From positions 1-36,265 of the forward strand of contig RPQH01000044.1 in NCBI GenBank assembly GCA_003820375.1: 36,265 bases of DNA. The letters run 5' to 3'. A model generated the notes under the pieces. That model made no database searches. It saw only the letters and a list, made by a program, of their open reading frames with translations, and was not told the origin of the DNA. This document shows positions 9,563-17,697 of the stretch, piece after piece. Both the position numbers and the translations under genes were made by a program. The DNA is from Ignavibacteriota bacterium. Lineage in GTDB: Bacteria > Bacteroidota > Ignavibacteria > Tepidaquicellales > OLB5. Within the stretch, counting starts at the first letter, position 1. Every line of letters begins with the position of its first letter.

Positions 9563-10099
9563 ATGAACGGTAAAAAGAACACTATTTCCTCCGAAAAAAA
9601 ATTTGAAAATAACTGGTGGAGCTATTGGATAGATAATTACATAATGCCCAACGGTAAAAAAGGTGAGTACCATTATGTTCACACCGGAGGTTCAACATTT
9701 ATCGTTCCACTCATAGATGAAGAACATGTTTTGATGTTAAAGCAATTCAGGTATTTAACTGACCGTGTAAGTTTAGAATTTCCCGGCGGCGGTATAAAAG
9801 AAGGACAAGACCCAAAAGAAATAGCTCGGAAGGAACTGATTGAAGAAATTAAGTATGACGCTGAGCTGGAATATGCCGGTTCATTCAATCCTTACATCGG
9901 TGTAACAACGGAATTCTGTCACGTATTTATAGCCCGCAATTTAAGAGAATCAGTTGAATTTCCACAGGATGATTCCGAAGAGTTTGAAGTGGTAAAATTA
10001 AGCTTGCAGGAAGTGGAAGAAAAAGTGATTTCAAATGAAATATTTAATGGGATGTCACTGGCAATCTGGGCTTTGGTGAGAAGCAAGCTTTTGAAATAA
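9563..10099 (+). CDS. Nudix hydrolase, ADP-ribose pyrophosphatase-like, degenerate Nudix box
   Basis: 178 residues. The fold matches NudF-type ADP-sugar pyrophosphatases: FIVPLIDEEHVLMLKQFRYLTDRVSLEFPGGGI, the Nudix box, then NPYIGVTTEFCHVFIARNL. The box (76-98) deviates from G-x5-E-x7-R-E-U-x-E-E-x-G-U at three positions: Gln82 replaces the first Glu, Lys90 replaces Arg, and Lys97 replaces the Gly. The metal-binding glutamates E91, E94 and E95 remain, so activity is likely but the substrate may differ. The expected reaction is hydrolysis of ADP-ribose or another nucleoside diphosphate sugar in the cytoplasm. The start ATG at 9563 has no clear Shine-Dalgarno site. Confidence 0.88.
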   Translation: MNGKKNTISSEKKFENNWWSYWIDNYIMPNGKKGEYHYVHTGGSTFIVPLIDEEHVLMLKQFRYLTDRVSLEFPGGGIKEGQDPKEIARKELIEEIKYDAELEYAGSFNPYIGVTTEFCHVFIARNLRESVEFPQDDSEEFEVVKLSLQEVEEKVISNEIFNGMSLAIWALVRSKLLK

Positions 10100-10139
10100 A
10101 TATTGTTTTAACAGGTATAAAATAGCTTAACAGAATAAA

Positions 10140-10171
10140 AAATACCCGTCTACTTACTTAGGCGGGTATTT
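10140..10171. terminator. Bidirectional terminator between Nudix gene and sodC
   Basis: AATACCCGTC (10141-10150) pairs with GGCGGGTATT (10161-10170) around a 10-nt loop, with one G-U pair. On the minus strand it is followed by TTTTATT, a good U-tract for ending sodC. On the plus strand the T-tract is weaker. The two genes are convergent here. Confidence 0.8.
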
Positions 10172-10195
10172 GCTTTGTCTCGAATACTAACTAAT

Positions 10196-10840
10196 TTATT
10201 TCGACCTTTGTATCACACCGCAAGCAATCCTTGGTCCCGAATTACCTGCCGGCTGCGATTTCAGGTCATCTTCGTTTGCATGAACTATAACTGATTTTCC
10301 TACTATTTGGTTCAAATCTACATACTCAGTTGTTTCATTTATTTCAGCTTTACCGTCTTTATCGGCTTTAATATTTCCCATGTCACCCATATGGCTTTCT
10401 TTTTTATCCATATCTCCATGGGCTCCTTTATTAGGATTAAAGTGTTCACCTGCAGATGTAAAATCAGGTGCACTGCAATCACCTTTTTCATGAATGTGAA
10501 TTCCATGTTCACCCGGTGTCAAACCCGCTAAAGTACCTGTTACCCTTACCTTTTTTCCATCCATTGTAAAAGTAAGTGTACCGGATACTTTACTTTCTTT
10601 TGTTCCCATTAAAGAACATGTGAGCGTCATACCACCCTTGATCATTCCTGTATCTTTTCCCATATTGGTTTTATCACTTACAGTATCTGTTCTTGTCCTA
10701 TCAGGATTGGTAACAGCAGTTGTATCCCGTCTCATATCAGTAGTTTTATTATCTTTCTGGCAGCCGATAATGGCAAAATTTGCCATAATAATTACACCGG
10801 TTAATATACTTATTAAACGGTGATTAAATAACTTTCTCAT
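10196..10840 (-). CDS. sodC: Lipoprotein Cu/Zn superoxide dismutase
   Basis: 214 residues from the ATG at 10840, chosen because a strong GGAGGT site lies just upstream and because it puts a lipoprotein signal (VIIMANFAIIGC, Cys27) at the N-terminus. Converts superoxide to O2 and H2O2 outside the cytoplasm. All ligands can be seen: copper His115 and His117 (GIHIHEKGDC), bridging His133 (SAGEHFNP), zinc His141, His150 and Asp153 (SHMGDMGN), and copper His187 (VIVHAN). Cys122 and Cys207 would form the family disulfide, and the active-site Arg is in SGPRIACGV. A low-complexity Thr/Asp/Lys linker (residues 30-65) separates the lipid anchor from the enzyme. An upstream in-frame extension is possible but would run through a 9-bp repeat array and is rejected. 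Confidence 0.95.
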   Translation of the reverse strand: MRKLFNHRLISILTGVIIMANFAIIGCQKDNKTTDMRRDTTAVTNPDRTRTDTVSDKTNMGKDTGMIKGGMTLTCSLMGTKESKVSGTLTFTMDGKKVRVTGTLAGLTPGEHGIHIHEKGDCSAPDFTSAGEHFNPNKGAHGDMDKKESHMGDMGNIKADKDGKAEINETTEYVDLNQIVGKSVIVHANEDDLKSQPAGNSGPRIACGVIQRSK

Positions 10841-10844
10841 TTTT

Positions 10845-10850
10845 ACCTCC
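10845..10850 (-). promoter_or_regulatory. Strong Shine-Dalgarno site of sodC
   Basis: GGAGGT on the minus strand, four bases before the ATG. Most other genes in the window have no such site, so this decides the start and suggests efficient translation. Confidence 0.85.
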
Positions 10851-10913
10851 TGATTAATGCATTTATAAAAATAACTATAGATAAACCATTGTAAACTTAT
10901 AAACATTCCGAGA

Positions 10914-10958
10914 GAGAGTTTATAGAGTTTAGAGAGTTCTGAGAGTTTGGAGAGTAGG
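10914..10958 (+). repeat. 9-bp array, core AGAGTT (plus orientation)
   Basis: Five imperfect units (GAGAGTTTA, TAGAGTTTA, GAGAGTTCT, GAGAGTTTG, GAGAGTAGG) in the divergent sodC/PAP2 region. Paired with an oppositely oriented array at 11102-11138. The rest of the 370-bp spacer between sodC and the PAP2 gene shows no gene. Confidence 0.85.
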
Positions 10959-11101
10959 TTTGTAAGGGGTAATCCGGTAATTTTAATCTGGGGTTGTTTA
11001 TAAAATGTAATCTCTAATTTCCAATCAATCGTATCCATATAAGTAACCCTGGTCTAACTGCAATTGTTAATCATTATAGCAGTAATCCTGCAATGCAGCA
11101 C

Positions 11102-11138
11102 ATTCCATACACTCTATACACTCTATACACTCTCTAAC
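11102..11138 (-). repeat. 9-bp array ACTCTATAC (minus orientation)
   Basis: About four units (ATTCCATAC, ACTCTATAC twice, then a degenerate unit). The reverse complement has the same AGAGT core as the array at 10914, so the two form an inverted pair about 145 bp apart. Confidence 0.8.
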
Positions 11139-11211
11139 CTCTAAGAACTCATACTGGTATTTTTTCTAAAAATTTTATTAAATATCTTATATGCTTAATT
11201 AGTAGATAAAT

Positions 11212-11925
11212 TTGACAACCAAAAGAGAAAAACGCATATTATCTATAGACCTTAAGCAATTATGGTTTGATTTAAAATGGGTCTACCCGAATTCGTTTAA
11301 TATGATTGTGCAAAAATGGCAGTTATCAATTATTTCCATTTTTTTAATAATTTCTGCATTTTATTTGGATGAACCAACCCATGCATTGATAACCAGCATT
11401 TCAAGTGCTTTTTGGGATAACATTTTTACTTTCGGCAGGTGGTATGGCAGCGGTGCTCCTACACTTTATTTATTTCTTGCATTATATATTGCCGGCTTTG
11501 TTTTCAAAAAAGTTAAAATGCGTGATACAGGTTTTTTGATTGGTGAAACATATATTTTTGCCGGATTGATAACATTGATATTTAAATCTTTTTTCGGAAG
11601 GGCACGGCCATATACAAACCAGGGTGATTTATTTTTCTCCGGATTGGATTTAACGGATAATTCATATTTCTCTCTGTCATCAGGACATGCCAATGTAGCG
11701 TTTTGCCTATCTATGGTGCTTGCTTCTAAAACCAATAATATATATCTGAAAATATTTTATTATGCACTTGCTGTTATTACTTGCATAAGCAGAATTTACC
11801 ACAATCAGCACTGGTTTTCTGATGTATTGATCGGTGCAATGATTGCAATTTTGGTAAGCAGTGTTTTAATCGAATTGCACCGCTTAAAATTTAAAGCAGT
11901 TAATACTACAGTAAAAACTGTATGA
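11212..11925 (+). CDS. PAP2-family membrane phosphatase
   Basis: 237 residues with about five or six membrane helices. The three catalytic motifs are present: KSFFGRARP (125-133), SSGH (156-159, replacing the common PSGH) and SRIYHNQHWFSD (193-204) with nucleophile-assisting His200 and Asp204. Members dephosphorylate phosphatidic acid, undecaprenyl diphosphate or similar lipid phosphates at the membrane; the substrate here is not evident. The start is a TTG at 11212; the first ATG in frame (residue 31) would still leave the membrane domain intact, so the exact start is uncertain. Confidence 0.9.
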   Translation: MTTKREKRILSIDLKQLWFDLKWVYPNSFNMIVQKWQLSIISIFLIISAFYLDEPTHALITSISSAFWDNIFTFGRWYGSGAPTLYLFLALYIAGFVFKKVKMRDTGFLIGETYIFAGLITLIFKSFFGRARPYTNQGDLFFSGLDLTDNSYFSLSSGHANVAFCLSMVLASKTNNIYLKIFYYALAVITCISRIYHNQHWFSDVLIGAMIAILVSSVLIELHRLKFKAVNTTVKTV

Positions 11926-12053
11926 CTTACCTTTTCCTTCCTTAAAACTTAATAATTCATTGGAACTATAAGAAAAAACAAGGGATTATAATATTAACCT
12001 GAGCATTTTTCCTCAGCTATAATCTTTAAAATCTATAATTTAAAATTTCTACA

Positions 12054-13073
12054 TTGATAAATACAGCATTAAAACCATACAATAAAAAAGTTGATGTAAA
12101 TAACAGCTTTTCGGTTTATTATCTCGATAATAAAGAAGTAAAAAGTACATTTGCAGAGGATGTTAAAAAAGGACTAACTGCAGAGAATAAATATTTGCTG
12201 CCTAAGTATTTTTATGATAATGAAGGTTCACTTCTCTTTGAAAAGATATGTGAAACAGAGGAATATTATGTTACAAGAACGGAAGCATCAATTTTAAAAA
12301 AATATTCAATAGACATTGCAAAATACAATCATAATAAACACTTGCTTGTTGAGCTTGGAAGCGGAAGCTCCGTTAAAACAAGATATATTATTGATGCATT
12401 AAAAGAAAATTCAAGGAATCTCCATTACGTGCCAATCGATGTTTCCGATATTATGATATCAAGTTCCAAACAGCTAGTTTCAAAAATTAAAGGATTACAA
12501 ATATCAGGGATAATTGCAGAATATGAAGAAGGAATTGAGTGTGTTTCCCATTTATTCAATGAACCAAAGCTTATTATTTTCCTTGGCTCAAGTATTGGTA
12601 ATTTTGATCTCTTCCATGCAGAGCAGTTCATCCGCTATATCAGTACAAAAATGAATTATGGTGACAGCTTACTTGTTGGATTTGATATGGTGAAAGATAT
12701 TAATGTCTTAAATGCAGCGTATAACGATAAAGAAGGTATAACAGCAGCATTTAATTTGAACTTGCTAAATAGAATTAACAAAGAGCTGGATGGAAATTTT
12801 AATTTGGATAATTTTGAGCATTTGTCATTTTTTAATACTGAGAAAAAAAGGATAGAAATGCATTTAGTATCAAAGACAGACCAATGCGTTTCAATTAATG
12901 GAATAAGAGAGGTCATTAAATTCAAAAAAAGGGAGAAGATACACACGGAAAATTCGCACAAGTTTACTCCTGAAATGATAGCTGAAATTGCCGCATATTC
13001 TAATCTTCATTACTCCAAATACTGGACAGATGAGAAAAATTATTTTAACCTGTGCCTGTTTACAAAGATGTGA
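12054..13073 (+). CDS. egtD: L-histidine N-alpha-methyltransferase EgtD
   Basis: 339 residues. Trimethylates histidine to hercynine with SAM, the first step of ergothioneine synthesis. Diagnostic blocks: LPKYFYDNEGSLLFEKI (49-65), TRTEASIL (74-81), SAM motif LVELGSGSSVKTR (98-110), YVPIDVSD (125-132), FLGSSIGNF with Asn183, and AAYND with Tyr223. The histidine-binding pair in TENSHKF (Glu299, Ser301) is present, which by family knowledge separates EgtD from other DUF2260-type methyltransferases. The start is TTG at 12054, directly before sequence matching the family N-terminus. It converges on egtB, which lies on the opposite strand 208 bp away. Confidence 0.95.
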   Translation: MINTALKPYNKKVDVNNSFSVYYLDNKEVKSTFAEDVKKGLTAENKYLLPKYFYDNEGSLLFEKICETEEYYVTRTEASILKKYSIDIAKYNHNKHLLVELGSGSSVKTRYIIDALKENSRNLHYVPIDVSDIMISSSKQLVSKIKGLQISGIIAEYEEGIECVSHLFNEPKLIIFLGSSIGNFDLFHAEQFIRYISTKMNYGDSLLVGFDMVKDINVLNAAYNDKEGITAAFNLNLLNRINKELDGNFNLDNFEHLSFFNTEKKRIEMHLVSKTDQCVSINGIREVIKFKKREKIHTENSHKFTPEMIAEIAAYSNLHYSKYWTDEKNYFNLCLFTKM

Positions 13074-13123
13074 TTGAGCAATTATAAATCACCTTAAGAA
13101 AAAGTTTACTGATCCAGCAATCA

Positions 13124-13222
13124 TTGCTACTATTATGTCATCCCTTCCTGCCAGAGCAGGCAGGCGGGATTCTCTCTCGTATCTAATAATCTTTGCTACC
13201 ATTATGTCATCCCTTCGGGATT
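13124..13222 (-). repeat. Two palindromic-repeat copies between egtD and egtB
   Basis: On the minus strand both copies read ATCCC...GGGATGACATAATRGTAGCAA, 69 bp apart (stems at 13140-13170 and 13209-13221). The second has the simple GAA loop. In the first the loop is replaced by a second hairpin, CCTGCC-AGAGCA-GGCAGG (13147-13164, plus-strand reading). Same family as 9066 and 36069. Confidence 0.85.
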
Positions 13223-13227
13223 CTCTC

Positions 13228-13281
13228 TTTACAAACTTTACAAACTTTACAAACTCTATGCACTCTATGCACTCTATACAC
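13228..13281 (-). repeat. 9-bp array abutting the egtB stop codon
   Basis: Six units: TTTACAAAC three times, TCTATGCAC twice and TCTATACAC. On the minus strand it reads as AGTG/AGTT cores every 9 bp starting at the A of the egtB TGA, so the stop codon is the edge of the array. Confidence 0.9.
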
Positions 13282-14649
13282 TCACTTCGCACATCTAAAC
13301 CCGTTAATCAGCCATCTTTCTTCCGGTCTGAAGAAGTTCCGGTAAGTATTTCTTGTTGATAGCCGCGGAGTACCAAATGAACCGCCGCGCAGTACTTTCT
13401 GATTACCGAACCATTTGTCGTTGTACTCGGCAAATCCTGATTTAAAACCTGGGTATGCCATATACTCCGATTGTGTCCATTCCCAGCAATCACCAACCAT
13501 TGCATGACAGCCGAAATAGCTTTTACCTTTTTCATATGCAAACACATTTGTTGGAGCCCATACTTTTGATTCAAGTAAATTACTGTTCACATCATTTGGA
13601 TTGTCATCTCCCCATGGGTATAACCTTTTAGCATTTTTATCTTCATCCCAGCTTGCAGCTTTTTCCCACTCTGCTTCGGTTGGTAATCTCTTGCCTGCCC
13701 ATCTTGCATAAGCATCTGCTTCATAATAACTGATATTGATTACCGGTTCATCTGGAAAATCCTCAATAAATCTTTTTCCTTTAAAATCACTTTTGAACCA
13801 TTTCCCATTTTCGTCTTTTTCCCAATATAAAGGTGCTTCCCATCTATTTTTATTCACAGTTTCCCATCCGTCAGATAGCCAATACTTGAAATTTTTGTAT
13901 CCTCCGTCATTAATGAATTGCAGAAAATCTTCATTTGTAACAGGAGCATTATCTATTTCATAATCGTTTAAATAAACTTTATGCATAGGCATTTCGATAT
14001 CATATGCAAAGTAATCATTCCATTTTTCAGGGTTGAACCCCAATTCGAAAATTCCTCCTTTTATCTTTATCATTTCTTTTTTATGCGGAGTACCAACATG
14101 CTTTGGAGGGTATTTAATAACTTTCGGGTCATATTTATCCTGAAGCAGATGCTGAATATCATAGACCAATAATTCCTGGTGCTGCCATTCATGATTATAA
14201 GCCAGCAGGAACATTTTATACACTTCATCATCAAGCTTATTATCTTTGAAGAATGCAGAGACCTGCATATTTATCCATCTCCAATAATCGATTGTTTCAT
14301 TGACCGTAGGACGTGAAATTGTTCCGCGTTTTGCTTTATTAAACGGCGTGCCGAAAGACTGATAATAAGAATTGAGATAAAACGAAAAATCACTCTTATG
14401 CGGCTTGAAATCTTTATAGTATTTTTTTAATAATTGCTCATAGAACCATGAAACATGACCCAAATGCCAGCGTGGAGGGCTCATGAATGTATCTGTTTGG
14501 ACAACATAATCTTCAATTGCAAGCGGTTCGCACAGCTCGATTGTCTGCCTCCTCACACTTTTGAAAAGGTTAAACATTTCATTCGATGAAAGTCCCGATA
14601 AAGAGCTTTCCACTTCATTAACATTAATAGAGTTATTTTGATTTTCCAT
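13282..14649 (-). CDS. egtB: Ergothioneine biosynthesis protein EgtB (iron sulfoxide synthase)
   Basis: 455 residues. Non-haem iron enzyme that joins hercynine to cysteine or gamma-glutamylcysteine with O2, giving a sulfoxide. It has an N-terminal DinB-like domain (about 25-175) with predicted iron ligands His62 (SPPRWHLGH) and His153/His157 (NHEWQHQE), and a C-terminal formylglycine-generating-enzyme-like domain (about 193-455) with VTNEDFLQF, RLPTEAEWEKAA, YPWGDDNPN, VGDCWEWTQSEY and VLRGGSFGT. It is longer than typical actinobacterial EgtB and resembles the subtype that works without EgtC; use of free cysteine is inference, supported by absence of egtA or egtC here. No EgtE-type lyase is in the window. 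Confidence 0.94.
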   Translation of the reverse strand: MENQNNSINVNEVESSLSGLSSNEMFNLFKSVRRQTIELCEPLAIEDYVVQTDTFMSPPRWHLGHVSWFYEQLLKKYYKDFKPHKSDFSFYLNSYYQSFGTPFNKAKRGTISRPTVNETIDYWRWINMQVSAFFKDNKLDDEVYKMFLLAYNHEWQHQELLVYDIQHLLQDKYDPKVIKYPPKHVGTPHKKEMIKIKGGIFELGFNPEKWNDYFAYDIEMPMHKVYLNDYEIDNAPVTNEDFLQFINDGGYKNFKYWLSDGWETVNKNRWEAPLYWEKDENGKWFKSDFKGKRFIEDFPDEPVINISYYEADAYARWAGKRLPTEAEWEKAASWDEDKNAKRLYPWGDDNPNDVNSNLLESKVWAPTNVFAYEKGKSYFGCHAMVGDCWEWTQSEYMAYPGFKSGFAEYNDKWFGNQKVLRGGSFGTPRLSTRNTYRNFFRPEERWLINGFRCAK

Positions 14650-14715
14650 TTATAAACTTGTTTTGTTATATTATAACGTGAAAAATATAAATTTAATTTC
14701 AGAAAAGAAATAGAG

Positions 14716-14814
14716 AGTTCGAAGAGTCCGGAGTCAGAGAGTCGGGAGTTAAGAATCGACAAACTTAACAAACTTAACAAACTTAACAAACTTAACAAAC
14801 TTAACAAACTTATA
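14716..14814. repeat. Degenerate AGAGT array followed by six AAACTTAAC units
   Basis: From 14716 to 14750 AGT cores recur at 7-9 bp. From 14761 to 14805 there are five perfect AAACTTAAC units and a sixth degenerate one to 14814. The second part has AAGTT on the minus strand, so again two arrays face each other. The array ends four bases before the TTG start of the ABC ATPase, in the divergent egtB/ABC promoter region, and occupies the place where a ribosome-binding site would be. Confidence 0.9.
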
Positions 14815-14818
14815 GATC

Positions 14819-15538
14819 TTGCATCCTGTAATATTTGAAAATATAACTCATCGTTATGATGGTATAAATGTGATTAAAAATTTCAATTTAAAAATTGAAG
14901 AATATCTCATTACAGTTATCATTGGTAAAAGCGGAAGCGGGAAATCAACATTACTGCAAATGATAAACGGGTTGGTAAAGCCTTCTGAAGGGAATATGTA
15001 TGTTTTTGGAAAGAAGCTGGATTATGCACGTATACTTGATGTAAGATTGAATATAGGATATTCGGTTCAGGGTACAAGTCTTTTTCCGCATATGACAGCT
15101 TATGAAAATATTGCCCTTCCGGGAAAGATTGCAGGTAAGAGTAAAGATGAGATTGAAAAGCGAATAGAGCAATTAATGGATATGGTTGAGCTACCTAAAG
15201 AGTTTAAGACTAAATATCCTTACCAGCTATCAGGCGGCGAACAGCAGCGGGTTGGCATTTGCCGTGCAATACTTTTAAATCCGGGAATATTTTTGCTTGA
15301 TGAAGCTTTTGGCGCTCTTGACCCCGATGTTAAAAATGAAATTCATGAAAAAATATTAAAGCTTCAGCAAATTGGACCAAGGACGATTATTGTAGTTACA
15401 CATGATATGCGTGAAGCAATAAGGCTGGGTGACAGAATTGTTATGCTCGAAAGAGGTGAGCTTCAGCAATACGGAACAAAGGGGGATATATTAAATAATC
15501 CTGCAAATGAATTTGTGAAAAGGTTTGTGAGTTTGTGA
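14819..15538 (+). CDS. ABC transporter ATPase, OpuCA/EgtV-like
   Basis: 239 residues. Walker A GKSGSGKST (36-44), Q-loop VQGTSLFP, signature LSGGEQQRV, Walker B IFLLDEAFGALD and switch His in VVTHDMREA are all intact. It belongs to the quaternary-amine (glycine betaine/choline/carnitine) importer class but ends directly after the nucleotide-binding domain, without the tandem CBS domains of OpuCA/ProV that sense ionic strength. It would energise the fusion protein encoded downstream. Position between the ergothioneine genes and the fusion suggests a role in ergothioneine or betaine uptake. TTG start at 14819; the bases before it are a 9-bp repeat. The C-terminal codons (KRFVSL) and the 3' flank share a repeated TTTGTGA. 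Confidence 0.9.
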   Translation: MHPVIFENITHRYDGINVIKNFNLKIEEYLITVIIGKSGSGKSTLLQMINGLVKPSEGNMYVFGKKLDYARILDVRLNIGYSVQGTSLFPHMTAYENIALPGKIAGKSKDEIEKRIEQLMDMVELPKEFKTKYPYQLSGGEQQRVGICRAILLNPGIFLLDEAFGALDPDVKNEIHEKILKLQQIGPRTIIVVTHDMREAIRLGDRIVMLERGELQQYGTKGDILNNPANEFVKRFVSL

Positions 15539-15699
15539 AAATGGTTTATTGAATATCCGGAAAATTTTGTGAAGCAATCTCAGTTCATGCCCTCACCCCA
15601 TCCGTTTCACAAGAGGTGGTGAGGACAAAAATCGGGGATTAATATGAAAAAGAAAATTGAAACATAAAGTTTGTATTTAAAGCAGCAATTAATTTATAA

Positions 15700-17190
15700 A
15701 TGATAAATAATATTTGCAAAATATTTCTCTTTTTATGTTTGATTAATTTAACTCTTTCTTCTCAAACCATCAGAGTTGGAGCTAAACATTTTAATGAAGG
15801 ATATATATTAAGTGAAATAATTTCCCAGATGCTTGAAAACAACGGCTACAAAGTTGACAGAGTATTTAACCTTGGCGGAACTCTCATTTGCTTTGAAGCA
15901 TTGAAGAACGGAGCAATTGATATTTATCCTGAGTACACAGGTACTTTATCCGAAGAAATTTTGAAATCAAATATTAAGCTTAACCATGAAGAATTAAATA
16001 ATGAACTGAAAAAACAATTCAAGCTTGAAATATCACGGCCGTATGGATTTAATAATACATATGCACTTACCGTAACTAAACAAACATCCGGTAAATACAA
16101 TATTATCAATATATCGGACCTGAAAGGTCATCCTGAAATTATAATGGCTTTGAGCTATGAATTTCTCAAACGCAAAGACGGCTGGCAAAATCTTGCTCAA
16201 ACTTATGGATTAACTCAAAAGCCGGTAGGCATAGAGCATGGGCTTGCCTATAATGCATTAGTAGAAGGGAAGATACAATTAACTGATGCTTACTCAACTG
16301 ACGGCGAAATACCCAAATATAATTTGGTTGTACTGGATGATGATAAAGATTTCTTCCCGAAATATTTAGCAGTTTCATTTTATAAAGAATCATTGGATGC
16401 AAAGGCTAAAAATATTTTATCTGCACTGACAGGCAAAATAAATGAACAGGAAATGCAGGAAATGAACTCAAAAGTTTTATATGAAAAGAAAACTTTTGGT
16501 GATGCTGCTTCGGAATTCATAAAAAAGAAAAACCTTATTTCGCAGGAAAGTATAACGGTACAGCAAGGTGTAATGGATGAGATATTACTTAAAACATTAG
16601 AGCATCTAAAACTGACTTTTATAGCACTAGTACTGGCAATATTAATTGCTGTTCCCCTTGGAATAGTTGTCTATTTCTATTCCGCTGTATCACGTCCGGT
16701 TTTGTATATTGCCGGACTTTTGCAGACCATTCCATCAATTGCATTGCTTGCATTAATGATACCTTTATTTGGAATTGGTGTTGTGCCTGCAATTGCTGCA
16801 TTATTCCTGTACGGCCTGCTTCCTATATTGCGGAATACAGCATCGGGTTTATTTGCAGTTGACCCGATATTAAAAAAAGTTGCTTCAGGTATCGGGTTAA
16901 ATAAATGGCAGAAGCTGAAATATGTAGAGTTTCAGCTTGCATTGCCGGCTATATTTACAGGGATAAGAACAGCGGCAGTAATAAATGTAGGAACAGCTAC
17001 ACTTGCTGCTTTTATCGGGGCAGGGGGATTAGGTGAGTTTATTGTTACAGGTTTGGCGTTAAATAACACTGAGCTAATTTTAAGAGGAGCAATTCCCGCG
17101 GCATTGCTTGCAATTATTGTAGAGTTTATTTTTGAACTAATAGAAAAAATATATATTCCCAAACATCTGCAACAGCAAAATATAAAGTAA
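15700..17190 (+). CDS. Osmoprotectant/ergothioneine-type ABC importer: substrate-binding domain fused to permease
   Basis: 496 residues. Signal peptide (1-20, LFLCLINLTLSSQ), then an OpuAC-like type II binding domain (about 22-285; VGAKHFNEGYILSEI, NGAIDIYPEYTGTL). From about 295 a BPD_transp_1 permease has five or six helices and the EAA loop GIGLNKWQKLKYVEFQLALPAI. The binding domain is therefore N-terminal and exported, with the permease at the C-terminus. In the ergothioneine importer EgtU, as I recall it, the permease comes first, so this is the opposite order. Candidate ligands are ergothioneine, hercynine, glycine betaine or choline. Linkage to egtD and egtB favours a trimethylammonium histidine derivative, but this is inference. 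The spacer after the ATPase gene is 161 bp and holds an imperfect CCTCACC/GGTGAGG hairpin (15591-15624). Confidence 0.9.
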   Translation: MINNICKIFLFLCLINLTLSSQTIRVGAKHFNEGYILSEIISQMLENNGYKVDRVFNLGGTLICFEALKNGAIDIYPEYTGTLSEEILKSNIKLNHEELNNELKKQFKLEISRPYGFNNTYALTVTKQTSGKYNIINISDLKGHPEIIMALSYEFLKRKDGWQNLAQTYGLTQKPVGIEHGLAYNALVEGKIQLTDAYSTDGEIPKYNLVVLDDDKDFFPKYLAVSFYKESLDAKAKNILSALTGKINEQEMQEMNSKVLYEKKTFGDAASEFIKKKNLISQESITVQQGVMDEILLKTLEHLKLTFIALVLAILIAVPLGIVVYFYSAVSRPVLYIAGLLQTIPSIALLALMIPLFGIGVVPAIAALFLYGLLPILRNTASGLFAVDPILKKVASGIGLNKWQKLKYVEFQLALPAIFTGIRTAAVINVGTATLAAFIGAGGLGEFIVTGLALNNTELILRGAIPAALLAIIVEFIFELIEKIYIPKHLQQQNIK

Positions 17191-17191
17191 T

Positions 17192-17479
17192 ATGTATTTA
17201 ATTTATTTACTTGTATGGCTTTCAATAATATTGATACTAAATATTTTGTACCGTGTATTGCCAAAAAAGATGAAAGAAACCGAAAACCAGCAAACGAAAA
17301 ATACTTTATTCACTATTTTATTGTTCACTTCAATTCCGCTTATATTAATTGCATTCATAGCACCAATACTGATACTTGCCGGAGATAAAGCAATGCCGGG
17401 AGATTATAAAATATATTTTGTTGTTATAGCAGCAGTATCAATAATTGCATCATTTACTATAAAGAAGAAGAGTTCTTAG
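17192..17479 (+). CDS. Small two-to-three-helix membrane protein, unknown
   Basis: 95 residues. It begins two bases after the permease stop, so it is almost certainly co-transcribed. Hydrophobic segments at about 2-22, 37-60 and 71-88; a basic/polar loop (PKKMKETENQQTKN) lies between the first two. No family is recognised. Possible roles are an accessory subunit of the transporter or an unrelated passenger. Its final codons AGT-TCT-TAG are the first unit of a 9-bp repeat array. Confidence 0.7.
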   Translation: MYLIYLLVWLSIILILNILYRVLPKKMKETENQQTKNTLFTILLFTSIPLILIAFIAPILILAGDKAMPGDYKIYFVVIAAVSIIASFTIKKKSS

Positions 17480-17563
17480 AGTTGGAGAGTTCGGAGAGTT
17501 CAGAGAGTTTTTAGAGTTCGGAGAGTTCAGAGAGTTCAGAGAGTTCAGAGAGTTCTTAGAGTT
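17471..17563 (+). repeat. 9-bp array, core AGTT, starting inside the preceding gene
   Basis: Eleven AGTT cores at 17471, 17480, 17488, 17497 and then every 9 bp to 17560. The first lies inside the 95-residue gene and the TAG stop (17477-17479) is part of the repeat. Confidence 0.93.
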
Positions 17564-17697
17564 TTGGGATTAGATTGGAAATTTGAATAATCTTAGATTT
17601 CCTCAATTTGGGAAAAAATATAATTTATTCTACGTTCCCGGATTCACATAATCATGCATCAGCTTAAGTTGACGCTTGCATGCCAGCTTCAGGCAGT

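Noticed and set aside
10841-11038. N-terminal extension of sodC by 66 residues
   Set aside because: It runs through a 9-bp repeat array, while the internal ATG at 10840 has a strong Shine-Dalgarno site and a lipoprotein signal.
13089-13359. Frames on both strands across the repeats between egtD and egtB
   Set aside because: Composed of repeat peptides (ECIECIE, FTNFTN) from the arrays.
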